Shown: positions 8,601-15,852 of the stretch, piece after piece | Numbering within the stretch: position 1 is the stretch's first letter | Layout: every line of letters starts with the position of its first letter | Source of the DNA: Verrucomicrobiales bacterium | GTDB lineage: Bacteria; Verrucomicrobiota; Verrucomicrobiia; Verrucomicrobiales; DEV007 | Reading direction: 5' to 3' | Length of the DNA: 64,000 nt | Assembly (NCBI GenBank): GCA_002698785.1 | Contig: PAAG01000047.1 | Coordinates: 434,001 to 498,000 of the forward strand | Position numbers and translations under genes: made by a program | Notes under the pieces: generated by a model | The model's input: the letters and a program-made list of their open reading frames with translations, nothing else | Told to the model about the DNA's origin: nothing | Database searches by the model: none

Positions 8601-8952
8601 AGAACCGGTCATCGATTCCGAGAATTTGCACCTTATTGACCCGCTTTCCGCCATTTCGGTTCGAGGCTGTTCCCTCAATCTGAAGAATCGGAACCACGAC
8701 AGGTTCTCCCTCGAGCTTCTTGCTCACCGAGTCAGCGATGGCACTGGTAAAATAGCGCTCCCCTCCAATCAGGACGGGACCGATTTTCGAAAGACGCGCC
8801 TCTGCGTTGCGGCGAAGACTTTCTTTTACCGAATCTCCCACCACCAGTGCTCCGCTCAAAATCGCGGAAGTCAGAGCCACTCCAGCGAGCACCGAGAGAT
8901 TGACCCACCGGTAGTGGAAAAGGGATTTGAGAATCAACCGGAAGGAGGTCAT
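5647..8952 (-). CDS. ABC transporter permease with two FtsX domains
   Basis: Large (1101-residue) inner-membrane permease of the MacB/LolC/FtsX class. The order is a first TM segment near residues 17-40, a long periplasmic region of about 450 residues, a first FtsX domain (three TM segments from about 500 to 625, containing GLLMAMGFTRKRVRRLF), two to three further TM segments to about 740, a second periplasmic region, and a second FtsX domain from about 980 to 1101 (with GVMQAMGFTRRRL). The repeated A-MGF-R-R coupling motif marks the duplicated domain that contacts the ATPase. Such transporters usually extrude lipids, lipoproteins or peptides, or transmit force to periplasmic partners. Start and stop overlap the neighbouring genes by four bases each. 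Confidence 0.88.
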   Translation of the reverse strand: MTSFRLILKSLFHYRWVNLSVLAGVALTSAILSGALVVGDSVKESLRRNAEARLSKIGPVLIGGERYFTSAIADSVSKKLEGEPVVVPILQIEGTASNRNGGKRVNKVQILGIDDRFWNLSLGGKAPEGFDDDRWVAINEPLANRIEASTGDTLIMRVELPGALSKDAPLSGESEQTTPMSLEVTNIVDAEAFGLYSLRAEQVPPSTLFVKLSRLQDFLEQPGLVNILAGDDSVDAEAFRKAAGESWSLEDLQLSVTDTDRPGVKQMVSSRVFFDAAIVDALGEVAKTESPVLTYLATDIKKGDKLTPYSMVTGVGPNLNQIVGKEISDTDIILSDWLAEDLEAAQGDEITLVYNVVGQGRALVEQSKTFTVAKVVPIGESGWNAKWTPDFPGIFDVEDLDEWEPGIPIDRDKIRDKDDEFWDEYRATPKAFVNLAAAREMWSNRFGNATSVRFELEDAQTLLVDQLRVHLKLEQLGMAFRDLPAEAKAAVSNSFDFGSLFASMSFFLIVAALVLASLVFIFGIEQRSSQIGLLMAMGFTRKRVRRLFLVEASILAIVGSLIGLLGGYIYTRLALYGMSGVWQEAAAGIEFVYFLKPVTLAIAFFITVIVALVVVWFASRNVSKVHPSELISGVDDLTIRAGGKFRWDWICLVIGLLGGLGCLFAPKEEGTMAEQGMFFGAGFLLTIAGVAFCSLLIKRFLKPSDTVTSLGEIGRQHTVRKRGRSLAVIGLMAAGVFMVTAINSFRLDGSRGAERRSAGTGGFAYIGESTLPIYEDLNTEEGREKYGLETFEENFRVVPFRVSDGEDASCLNLNRAQRPRLMGVGVEPMTELNPFTFTKRLDDSEGSGWAQLGEELESEDVPVIPGVIDQNTAIYALQKGLGDLVVYETVSGDSFAVKIVGFLDTSVLQGSLIVSEKNFIRFFPDAGGYQFFLMDGESVEALEPVATHMTRMFGDRGLEMRPTGEKLNEFNAVQNTYLSIFSTLGGLGIFLGTLGLAIIVGRNVLERRGQLGVMQAMGFTRRRLSDMVLSEYWFLHVSGVLLGLIAALVAVFPELTKGVSSLPWGLLIGVNAAVLIGGLAFCWIAVRLVVRENLISAIRTE

Positions 8953-9632
8953 AGCGCCTCGATTTTTCCTTTCCGCAGGGTTTTGATCGATCCCACTTTT
9001 TCCGCAAGATCGAGATCGTGAGTCACCACGACGAGTGCCAGTTTTTCGGAATCGTTCAGTTCCACGAGCAGCTCGATCAGCTTCGTGGCGTTTTCTTCGT
9101 CAAGCGCTCCAGTCGGTTCATCGGCGAGCAGAAGTTTCGGTTTGTTAATGAGAGACCGAACGACCGCAACACGTTGCCTCTCCCCTCCAGAGAGCTGAGA
9201 TGGTTGGCTGTTGAGCTTATCGGAAAGTCCTACGCGATCGAACAACTCTTTGGCCCGCTTGGCTGCCTCTTCCGGATCTGGCTTATCCGCGAGGGCTAGA
9301 GTCGGGATCAGCACATTCTCCAGCGCCGTGCACTGCGGCAATAAATGGTGCAGCTGAAAGATAAACCCGATTTTCTGAGACCGGATCTTTGCGATCTCGA
9401 CTTCGTTTAAGCCGCTCGTCTCCGTGCCATCGATCACGACCTTTCCCTCCGAAGGATCGTCGAGCGTCCCGAGAATATTCAGCAAGGTACTCTTGCCGCA
9501 TCCTGACGGACCAACAATGGCAAATCGCTCACCCGCCGAGACAGTTAGATCCGCACCGTCGAGAATGCGCCGTTCCGGAGCAGACTCATACCATTTCGTT
9601 ACCTGCTCCAGTTGTAAAATCGTATCACTCAT
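8949..9632 (-). CDS. ABC transporter ATPase, LolD/MacB type
   Basis: 227-residue ATPase subunit. Walker A GPSGCGKST, Q-loop QLHHLLPQ, signature LSGGERQRV, Walker B LLLADEPTGALD and H-loop VVTHD are all intact. The DEPTGALDE sequence and size place it in the LolD/MacB/FtsE group that works with FtsX-type permeases. The start is set at ATG 9632, directly before the conserved strand; the frame extends 49 codons upstream without family similarity. Its stop overlaps the start of the double-FtsX permease by four bases, so the pair is certainly co-translated. It starts ten bases after the PaaK-like gene ends, suggesting a longer operon. Confidence 0.93.
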   Translation of the reverse strand: MSDTILQLEQVTKWYESAPERRILDGADLTVSAGERFAIVGPSGCGKSTLLNILGTLDDPSEGKVVIDGTETSGLNEVEIAKIRSQKIGFIFQLHHLLPQCTALENVLIPTLALADKPDPEEAAKRAKELFDRVGLSDKLNSQPSQLSGGERQRVAVVRSLINKPKLLLADEPTGALDEENATKLIELLVELNDSEKLALVVVTHDLDLAEKVGSIKTLRKGKIEAL

Positions 9633-9642
9633 AGTGAGGGGG

Positions 9643-10914
9643 TTATTGCTTGATCCAGCGCTTCGATTTGAATTCAAATCGAGGGAGGCTTCCCCGCTCG
9701 ACCAGGCGAACGGGAATTCGTAAAGTAAACGCGTCGGCCAGTTCTTTGGCAACTCGCTCGGCGAGATCGGGCGATGCACTCGGCCCCGCCTCGACTCCGA
9801 TCTCCAGTTCTGCCATGGACTGCCTTGTTGTCTGGATCACTTGGAATTCCTCCACTTCGGGAAAACCACGGATGATCTTTTCCACTGCGGTCGGATACAC
9901 ATTGACTCCGCGAATCACGACCATCTCGTCCACGCGACCTAACACACCGCCATTGAGACAGAAAACCGGCTCCTCGCTTCCCGGTGCGTCATGGTAGGTC
10001 TTTTCCACCAAATCACCGGTGCGATAACGAAGCAGCGGGCAGGCCGTCCTCGTAAGAGTCGTCAGGACGAGCTCGCCCTTTTTGCCGGGTTCCACTTCTT
10101 TGTGAGTCTCTCGATCGATGACTTCAGCGAGATACGCCCCTTCGATAATGCAGAGGCTGAGTGGCTTGTCAGGGTGCTCGTAGGTAACTGGCCCGACTTC
10201 CGTCATTCCATGGTGATCGAAAATCTCAGCACCTTCCCAGAGTTCTGAAATTCGCTTTCTCACTTCCGGGATACTTCCCCCGGGCTCACCAGCGACAATG
10301 ATCTTCTTCAGTTGGTAGTCCGCTGCATCGTCGTCATCCAGCTCAGCGAACATCTCGCCGAGACGAAGGGCGTAGGTAGGCGTGCAGCAGAGCACAGTCG
10401 CATTGTGGTTCACCATTGCCTGCAGCCGCGCTTTACTGCTCAATCCACCACCGGGAATCGACAAATTGCCTCGTCTTGTTGCCGCGTCGAAGGCGGTCCA
10501 GAAGCCCAAAAACGGTCCAAAGGAAAAGGCAAAAAAGATCACTTCTTCAGTCCCTACTCCTGCCGCCTCATAGACCTTGTCCCAGCAATCGAGCATAGCC
10601 GACCAGCTGTCCTTCGTATCGAGCCAGGGTAGCGGACCGCGAGTTGTACCACTGCTCTGGCAATATCTCGTGTAGTCAGAAAGCGGATAGGTGAGATTCG
10701 ATCCATAGGGCTCAAACTCTTCCCGGTCCCAGACGAGGTCCATCTTCGTCGTGAACGGCATTTTCGAGGTAAAATCCTCGATCGACGAAACGGAAGCATC
10801 GATGCCCGCCTCTTCCAGGCGAGCACGATAAAAATCATTTCCCTTCAACAATTCCCCAATCAGCGTCTGCAGTTTTGCGAGCTGATCGGATTCGGTAAGG
10901 GGTCGGTTTGCCAT
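9643..10914 (-). CDS. Phenylacetate-CoA ligase-like adenylate-forming enzyme
   Basis: 423-residue enzyme of the PaaK-like branch of the ANL superfamily, which activates a carboxylic acid as an acyl-adenylate and transfers it to CoA. The phosphate-binding loop is QSSGTTRGP at about 85-93; later come HHGMTEVGP (near 234), LRYRTGDLVE (near 297) and GRVDEMVVIRGVNVYPTAVE (near 330), the hinge to the small C-terminal domain. The substrate acid cannot be read. It lies between a thioesterase/membrane protein pair and an ABC exporter on the same strand, so a role in making or recycling an acyl thioester linked to export is possible but speculative. Confidence 0.85.
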   Translation of the reverse strand: MANRPLTESDQLAKLQTLIGELLKGNDFYRARLEEAGIDASVSSIEDFTSKMPFTTKMDLVWDREEFEPYGSNLTYPLSDYTRYCQSSGTTRGPLPWLDTKDSWSAMLDCWDKVYEAAGVGTEEVIFFAFSFGPFLGFWTAFDAATRRGNLSIPGGGLSSKARLQAMVNHNATVLCCTPTYALRLGEMFAELDDDDAADYQLKKIIVAGEPGGSIPEVRKRISELWEGAEIFDHHGMTEVGPVTYEHPDKPLSLCIIEGAYLAEVIDRETHKEVEPGKKGELVLTTLTRTACPLLRYRTGDLVEKTYHDAPGSEEPVFCLNGGVLGRVDEMVVIRGVNVYPTAVEKIIRGFPEVEEFQVIQTTRQSMAELEIGVEAGPSASPDLAERVAKELADAFTLRIPVRLVERGSLPRFEFKSKRWIKQ

Positions 10915-10975
10915 CTTCCGGAAGATACGGGAAGGAGGGCGGCCCTAGCAAGTGGCGAGATAAAGAAAGTCGAGA

Positions 10976-11536
10976 TCAGGCCTTCTTTTCAACCGATTCT
11001 GCCGGAGGCACCTTCGCATGGTCTTTGGGAGCAGGATTGGGCTTAAACTTCACAACGAGATAGCCACCGAGAGCAGCCATCACAATTCCAAGAACGAACT
11101 GCCAACGCATCCCTGCCAGACCGCCTGCTGGCGGATGCATGATGAGCGAAACGACCGCATTCACAATGGGAGCACCCGCGAAAATAATCGACATCACAAT
11201 CGCCGGGGCACTCTTATTCCCCTGAGCAAAAAGGGATCCCAGAGAAAGAAGGACGAAAAACGCCCCCACAGCACCTAGTGTCCCCGCAATAAGAGAGAGC
11301 CATAGCCCCTTGCCTGGAAAGTGCCAATCCGATCCACGAGCGACCAGGATGGCCAGCGGCGCCAGCACTGCCGTCAGGAAATAAGCCACGCCAACGAAAA
11401 GAAATGCCTTGTAGCGGCCGTTTACAGAGTCCGCCATTCCGACCTGCCCCATGTGCAGGAAAATTCCATACAGCCCCCATGTAAAGACTGTTCCAAGCGC
11501 GAAAAGTAACCAGGCGTAACTCATTTTTGTCTTCAT
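10976..11536 (-). CDS. DMT/EamA-like membrane protein, half size
   Basis: 186-residue integral membrane protein with about five predicted TM segments (around residues 5-22, 45-65, 78-100, 112-130 and 146-165) and a charged cytoplasmic C-terminus. The pattern resembles half of a drug/metabolite (DMT, EamA) transporter, which would act as a dimer; a clear family motif is not visible, so the call is tentative. Its start overlaps the thioesterase stop by four bases. A second ATG four codons in is also possible. It is followed after 61 bases by the PaaK-like gene on the same strand. Confidence 0.6.
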   Translation of the reverse strand: MKTKMSYAWLLFALGTVFTWGLYGIFLHMGQVGMADSVNGRYKAFLFVGVAYFLTAVLAPLAILVARGSDWHFPGKGLWLSLIAGTLGAVGAFFVLLSLGSLFAQGNKSAPAIVMSIIFAGAPIVNAVVSLIMHPPAGGLAGMRWQFVLGIVMAALGGYLVVKFKPNPAPKDHAKVPPAESVEKKA

Positions 11537-12006
11537 TCTGTCGATTTGGGAATCATTCCCTCCGGCGCGACTGCAATTTTCTCGCGCCATTCGTCGGGTA
11601 CCGCAACCGCTTTCATCCGGCGCGTTTCTGCGTCCATGGATACGCAGATCACGGTAAATCGGCCGGTCGCAGCGACTGCTTTCTCAGTTTCCGAGTCCGG
11701 GTTTTTCCAGAATCGGAAGAAATACTTCACCGTGCGGTTTCGAATTTCCTCAATGAGAAGCTCGATCTCGACCTCTTCCTCGAATTGCAGAGGGAGTCGA
11801 AAATCTGCCGAGGCTTGGCCTCGCGGCCATCCTACCTGAGGGGACTCTCCGTCTCCATGGAATGGGTGTACGGAAAAGCCAAGAGAACGGTAGAACGCGT
11901 GCTCGGTAATCTCCATGAACTTGAAGAAGTTGGAGAAATGCATGATCCCCGCCACGTCCGTGTCGGCAAACTCAACTCGCTTGCGATAGGTGAATCGATA
12001 AGTCAT
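11533..12006 (-). CDS. Acyl-CoA thioesterase, hotdog fold (4HBT)
   Basis: 157-residue hotdog-fold thioesterase of the YbgC/4-hydroxybenzoyl-CoA thioesterase group. The catalytic block VEFADTDVAGIMHFSNFFKFME lies at about residues 12-33, with the conserved Asp in the D-T-D-V-A-G motif. The frame also offers a GTG four codons upstream (12018); ATG 12006 is preferred because homologs begin just before this strand, though neither start has a good Shine-Dalgarno sequence. It hydrolyses acyl-CoA or aromatic acyl-CoA esters. It overlaps the membrane-protein gene and lies upstream of the PaaK-like ligase, so synthesis and cleavage of the same thioester class may be encoded together. Confidence 0.85.
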   Translation of the reverse strand: MTYRFTYRKRVEFADTDVAGIMHFSNFFKFMEITEHAFYRSLGFSVHPFHGDGESPQVGWPRGQASADFRLPLQFEEEVEIELLIEEIRNRTVKYFFRFWKNPDSETEKAVAATGRFTVICVSMDAETRRMKAVAVPDEWREKIAVAPEGMIPKSTE

Positions 12007-12073
12007 CGCTGGCTTCACTGTGGAACCGAGAGGTAGGGCTGGAAACCCTTCTTTTTCACTTTTTCATTCATGG

Positions 12074-12106
12074 TTTGGCTTCGGCCAAAGATTGGGCGGC
12101 GCCCAA
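12074..12106. repeat. Two adjacent hairpins
   Basis: TTTGGC-TTCG-GCCAAA (12074-12089) is followed two bases later by TTGGGC-GGC-GCCCAA (12092-12106). Both are perfect 6-bp stems, the first with a stable UUCG-type tetraloop. They lie in the 252-base gap between divergently transcribed genes, where terminators are not expected, so a dispersed repeat, leader structure or operator is more likely. Confidence 0.6.
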
Positions 12107-12258
12107 CATTACAGGTTCATGACGTTGAGATTACAGTTTCATTACGTTTCTTGCCCTCGAATGGATAACGCTCTTCTAGTAGGGCAGTTTTCATCGCCAA
12201 CTTTGCATAGATGAGAGCGACCTTTCGTCAACGATTGCATCCACTTGTTTCCCTATCC

Positions 12259-13650
12259 ATGAAATACCATCCCCTGTACACCCATGTACTGGCCGGCTCC
12301 GCATTGGCCGGTTTCTCACTCGTATCCAACCTACACGCCGATCCGTTTGCGTTCTGGATCGAAGATGAAGAGCTATCTGCATCCAACATCCAGGACGGCG
12401 CTGAATACGGAGGCGCTATCGCCGTAAACGACAGCTATCTACTGATCTCAGCCCGGGAAGAAAACGCCGGAACAATCTCCATCGACGATACCGATACCGA
12501 CGAGGGAGCGGTCTATGTCTATGATCCGAGCACTCTCAACGAACTCTTTGTCCTCCTGGCTGACGATGCGGCCAACGATGATGAATTCGGACGATCTGTC
12601 GGAGTAGACGGCAGTGCTGCCATCGTTGGAGCCTACCAGAAAGACAAGACCGGAACCGATCAAGGCTCGGCCTACCTTTTCGACCTGACTACCGGCAATA
12701 AGACTTTCACACTTGTACCCTCAGTGGAAGAAGATTTCAGCTACTTCGGGTCATCCGTAGATGTCGAAGGCTCCTATGCGATCGTCGGCGCACCCGAAGA
12801 AGATGCAGGAGGAAGCCTGCAGGGCGCAGCGTATGTTTTCAACGTGAGCGACGGGATGGAAGTGTATCGCCTTCTCCCTGACGATCCGGAAGATTTTTCC
12901 CAGTTTGGGTTCAGCGTGGCTATTTCCGGAAACTACGCTCTCGTTGGAGCTCCGCTTCAGGACGAAACCGGATCTGATCGCGGCACTGTTTACGTATTCG
13001 ATCTCACCACGGGAGATCAACTCGGCAAACTGTCCCCTTCTGTCGTGAACAACGATGCCTATTTTGGAGACGCCGTCGCTGCAGACGGTGGGATCGCAGT
13101 TGTCGGAGCAGATTACGAAGACAACGGTGAGAACGAGCAGGGAGCTGCCTACATTTTCGACATCGCCACCCGCATGGAGCTTTTCCGCATAACCGCCGAC
13201 GATGCGCAGGACGAGGATCACTTCGGGTGGACAGTCGGAATCAATGGCGACCAGTGTATCATCGGAGCACCCGATGAGGACAGCAACGGAGGAGAAAGTG
13301 GCGCGGCATACATTTTCGATGTCACCACAGGCGAACAGATTCAAAAAATCACTCCCTCCGACGGTGACGGAAATGATCGCGCCGGTATTGGCGTTGCCAT
13401 AACGGATGACTTTGCCTATTTGGGAGCCGAAGACAAGAACGTTGGAACGATCGTGAGAGGCGCTGCCTATGTCTTCGCAGGAACCGACCTTAACCCCGCA
13501 CTTGTCGCGCTGAGAGCCCAGCTCATCGCTAAGGCGAAGCGCCTCAAGAAGAAGGCTAATCGCTACATCAAGAAGGATAACAGACCCAGGGCGCAGAAAC
13601 TCCGAAAAAGAGCGAAAAAGCTCATCCGGAAAGCGAATTTACTCTACTGA
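12259..13650 (+). CDS. Secreted FG-GAP repeat protein with basic tail
   Basis: 463-residue exported protein. ATG 12259 gives a signal peptide (about 1-27, ending near NLHA). The rest is made of about six to seven FG-GAP_2-like repeats of roughly 55 residues, each with a DD/FG-SV pattern, an A-IVGA strand and a QG-AYVFD strand; together they should close into a beta-propeller, as in integrin alpha chains. The last 45 residues switch to a helix very rich in Lys and Arg (for example KRLKKKANRYIKK), unlike the acidic propeller. Surface display or binding is likely; no enzyme site is seen. The repeats could be anchored or sorted by the tail. Confidence 0.8.
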   Translation: MKYHPLYTHVLAGSALAGFSLVSNLHADPFAFWIEDEELSASNIQDGAEYGGAIAVNDSYLLISAREENAGTISIDDTDTDEGAVYVYDPSTLNELFVLLADDAANDDEFGRSVGVDGSAAIVGAYQKDKTGTDQGSAYLFDLTTGNKTFTLVPSVEEDFSYFGSSVDVEGSYAIVGAPEEDAGGSLQGAAYVFNVSDGMEVYRLLPDDPEDFSQFGFSVAISGNYALVGAPLQDETGSDRGTVYVFDLTTGDQLGKLSPSVVNNDAYFGDAVAADGGIAVVGADYEDNGENEQGAAYIFDIATRMELFRITADDAQDEDHFGWTVGINGDQCIIGAPDEDSNGGESGAAYIFDVTTGEQIQKITPSDGDGNDRAGIGVAITDDFAYLGAEDKNVGTIVRGAAYVFAGTDLNPALVALRAQLIAKAKRLKKKANRYIKKDNRPRAQKLRKRAKKLIRKANLLY

Positions 13651-13655
13651 TTTGC

Positions 13656-14732
13656 TTAACTCGCCTCCAGCTCTGCCAGACGGTCGGCCATTTCCTCCGT
13701 CTGGAGAGTGCCAATGATTTCCTCCAGCTGGCCTGCCATCACTGCATCCAGATTGTAGAGCGTGAGATTCACTCGGTGGTCTGTGAGGCGGTTCTGGGGG
13801 AAATTGTAGGTGCGAATCTTTTCTTCTCGGCCACCGGAGCCGATCAGGTTTTTCCGGTGAGCGGAGTATTTCTCGGCCTCTTCACGAATTTTCGCCTCGA
13901 GCAGCTTCGAACGTAGGATCTGTAGAGCCTTTTCTTTGTTCTTCCCCTGGCTGCGGCCGTCCTGGCATTTCACCATGATACCCGTCGGAATGTGGGTCAC
14001 CTGCACGGCGGAGTCGGTCGTGTTCACGTGCTGACCTCCCGGGCCGCCCGCTCGTGTCGCTTGGATGTGTAGTTCGTCCGGTTTTAGAACAACGTCCACC
14101 TCTTCCGCTTCGGGAAGAACGGCTACCGTCGCGGTCGACGTATGAATCCGCCCCTGTGTCTCCGTATCCGGCACGCGTTGCACGCGGTGGACACCACTCT
14201 CGTATTTCAGGAAACGAAACACTTCCTCTCCGGCAACCTTGAATACGACTTCCTTGAACCCTCCGACCTCCGATGGGCTCGCCTCCACCGGTTCGACCTT
14301 CCAACCGCGAGCTTCGGCATACCGCTGATACATTCGGTAAAGATCTCCAGCAAAAAGAGAGGCCTCATCTCCACCCGTGCCGGCGCGAACTTCGACAATC
14401 GCATCGCGATCCTCCGTCGGATCATGGGGAAGAAGAGCATACTGCACTTTCGACTCGAGCTCCTCGATCTGCTGTTCGAGAACCGGAATCTCCTCAGCTG
14501 CCATCTCGGCCATTTCTTCGTCGTCCGATTTGGCCAACTCCTGATTTTCTTCAAGATCAGTGCGGGTTTTCCCCAGAGTCTCCCAATCATCGAGCAGTGC
14601 CTTTGTCCGGTTGTATTCGCGGGTTAGCTCGGCAGCCTTCCGGGCATCGTCGAAAAATCCCTCCTGAGCCATAAATGACTCCAGTTCGGGCAATCGAAAT
14701 TTCTTTTTTTCAATGAGAGCTGCGTAATCCAA
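13656..14732 (-). CDS. prfA: Peptide chain release factor 1
   Basis: 358-residue class I release factor that reads UAA and UAG and triggers peptide release on the ribosome. The GGQ motif is at residues 232-234 inside RAGGPGGQHVN. The tripeptide that selects the stop codon is Pro-Asp-Thr at 188-190, a PxT form, which identifies RF1 rather than the SPF-type RF2. The only suitable start is a TTG at 14732, without a clear Shine-Dalgarno sequence. It follows the rpmE gene (97 bases apart, same strand), a common rpmE-prfA arrangement. The Gln of GGQ is usually methylated by PrmC, which is not in this window. Confidence 0.96.
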   Translation of the reverse strand: MDYAALIEKKKFRLPELESFMAQEGFFDDARKAAELTREYNRTKALLDDWETLGKTRTDLEENQELAKSDDEEMAEMAAEEIPVLEQQIEELESKVQYALLPHDPTEDRDAIVEVRAGTGGDEASLFAGDLYRMYQRYAEARGWKVEPVEASPSEVGGFKEVVFKVAGEEVFRFLKYESGVHRVQRVPDTETQGRIHTSTATVAVLPEAEEVDVVLKPDELHIQATRAGGPGGQHVNTTDSAVQVTHIPTGIMVKCQDGRSQGKNKEKALQILRSKLLEAKIREEAEKYSAHRKNLIGSGGREEKIRTYNFPQNRLTDHRVNLTLYNLDAVMAGQLEEIIGTLQTEEMADRLAELEAS

Positions 14733-14828
14733 GATTCAAAGGGGTTGAAATTGACACGAAAAAACGGCGATAACATCCATTCAGGACGTCATCACCGTCT
14801 GCAATTGGCGGCTATTCGCCGAAGTGAG

Positions 14829-15065
14829 CTAAACGTCAGAAAGCTTGGGCTTCTTACGGCGCTTCTGTCCGCTACCAAAGCGCTTCTGGAACTTGTCAAC
14901 ACGTCCTGCGGTGTCCACAAAGCGCTGCTCACCAGTGAAGAACGGATGGCAGGCAGAGCAAATACCAACGTGCAGATCCGGCACTGTCGAACGTGTCTGG
15001 ATGATATTTCCACACGTGCACTGGATAGTTGCTTCCTGATAATCGGGATGAATGTCCGCTTTCAT
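14829..15065 (-). CDS. rpmE: 50S ribosomal protein L31
   Basis: 78-residue ribosomal protein of the large subunit. It is the zinc-binding (C+) form: CTCGN near residues 17-21 and [10 protein letters not shown] near 37-46 carry the four-Cys pattern, and the family block [11 protein letters not shown] follows. The tail is basic (KRRKKPK). The start at ATG 15065 has AAGGA about nine bases upstream, one of the better Shine-Dalgarno sites in the window; the longer open frame upstream is not coding. It is read in the same direction as prfA. Confidence 0.95.
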   Translation of the reverse strand: MKADIHPDYQEATIQCTCGNIIQTRSTVPDLHVGICSACHPFFTGEQRFVDTAGRVDKFQKRFGSGQKRRKKPKLSDV

Positions 15066-15201
15066 ATCGTGAGTCCTTTTTGGGAGGGGCGGACAGTAAG
15101 CGCGAAGAGTCCGGCAGGCAAGCGATAATTTCGCACAGGCGAGAATCAGAGAATCCTGCCTCGTCGCTTGTTTTCGCGCAAAATCTCGCCACGATCTCTC
15201 C

Positions 15202-15852
15202 GTGACTACCTTGCCGCACGATAAATCCGGATCCAGCTCAAAGAGTTCTGCCTGGTCTTTGATTCTCGCCAACCTCATTCCCCTGTTTGGGGTGTTCTTC
15301 TGGGATTGGCAAGTATTGGATATCGTGGCCCTTTACTGGGCGGAAAACATCATCATTGGCTTCTACAACGCCCTTCGGATGGCGTGGGTACGTTCCGAAT
15401 CCGGGGCTGGTGCGGAAATGATAGAAAAGATCTTCATGATTCCGTTTTTCGTAGTCCACTACGGCGGGTTCTGCGCCGGACATGGCGTCTTTCTTTTCAC
15501 GCTCCTGGGTAGTCATGCCGGTATAAACGGAATAGAAGGAGTGGTCTGGTTGATCTTTGGCCCTCTGAAATGGCCACTTCTGGCCCTGTTTCTGAGTCAT
15601 GGGTTCTCGTTTTTCTGGAATTTCCTCCACAGGGGCGAATATAGGAAAATCACGCTCTCCAAGCAGATGTTCGCCCCATACTCCCGCATTGTCGCCTTAC
15701 ACATCGCAATTCTGGCAGGTGGAGTCGCTATTCAGGCTGCAGGACAGCCGCTTCTCCTGCTAATCATCCTCGTGATCGGAAAAACGGTCATGGATGTAAA
15801 ATTGCATCTCCGTTCCCATAGGGAGAAGAAGGAGGAAGCAAAAGAAGTGTGA
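15202..15852 (+). CDS. DUF6498-like integral membrane protein
   Basis: 216-residue membrane protein with about five to six TM segments. The start of the mature region ([37 protein letters not shown], about residues 22-58) matches the pattern of DUF6498 proteins, which carry the conserved YWAEN motif in the second helix. No function is known for the family. It begins with a GTG, is divergent from rpmE (136 bases apart), and its 3' end overlaps the convergent three-domain CapA gene by 65 bases. The C-terminal tail is highly charged (REKKEEAKE). Confidence 0.7.
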   Translation: MTTLPHDKSGSSSKSSAWSLILANLIPLFGVFFWDWQVLDIVALYWAENIIIGFYNALRMAWVRSESGAGAEMIEKIFMIPFFVVHYGGFCAGHGVFLFTLLGSHAGINGIEGVVWLIFGPLKWPLLALFLSHGFSFFWNFLHRGEYRKITLSKQMFAPYSRIVALHIAILAGGVAIQAAGQPLLLLIILVIGKTVMDVKLHLRSHREKKEEAKEV

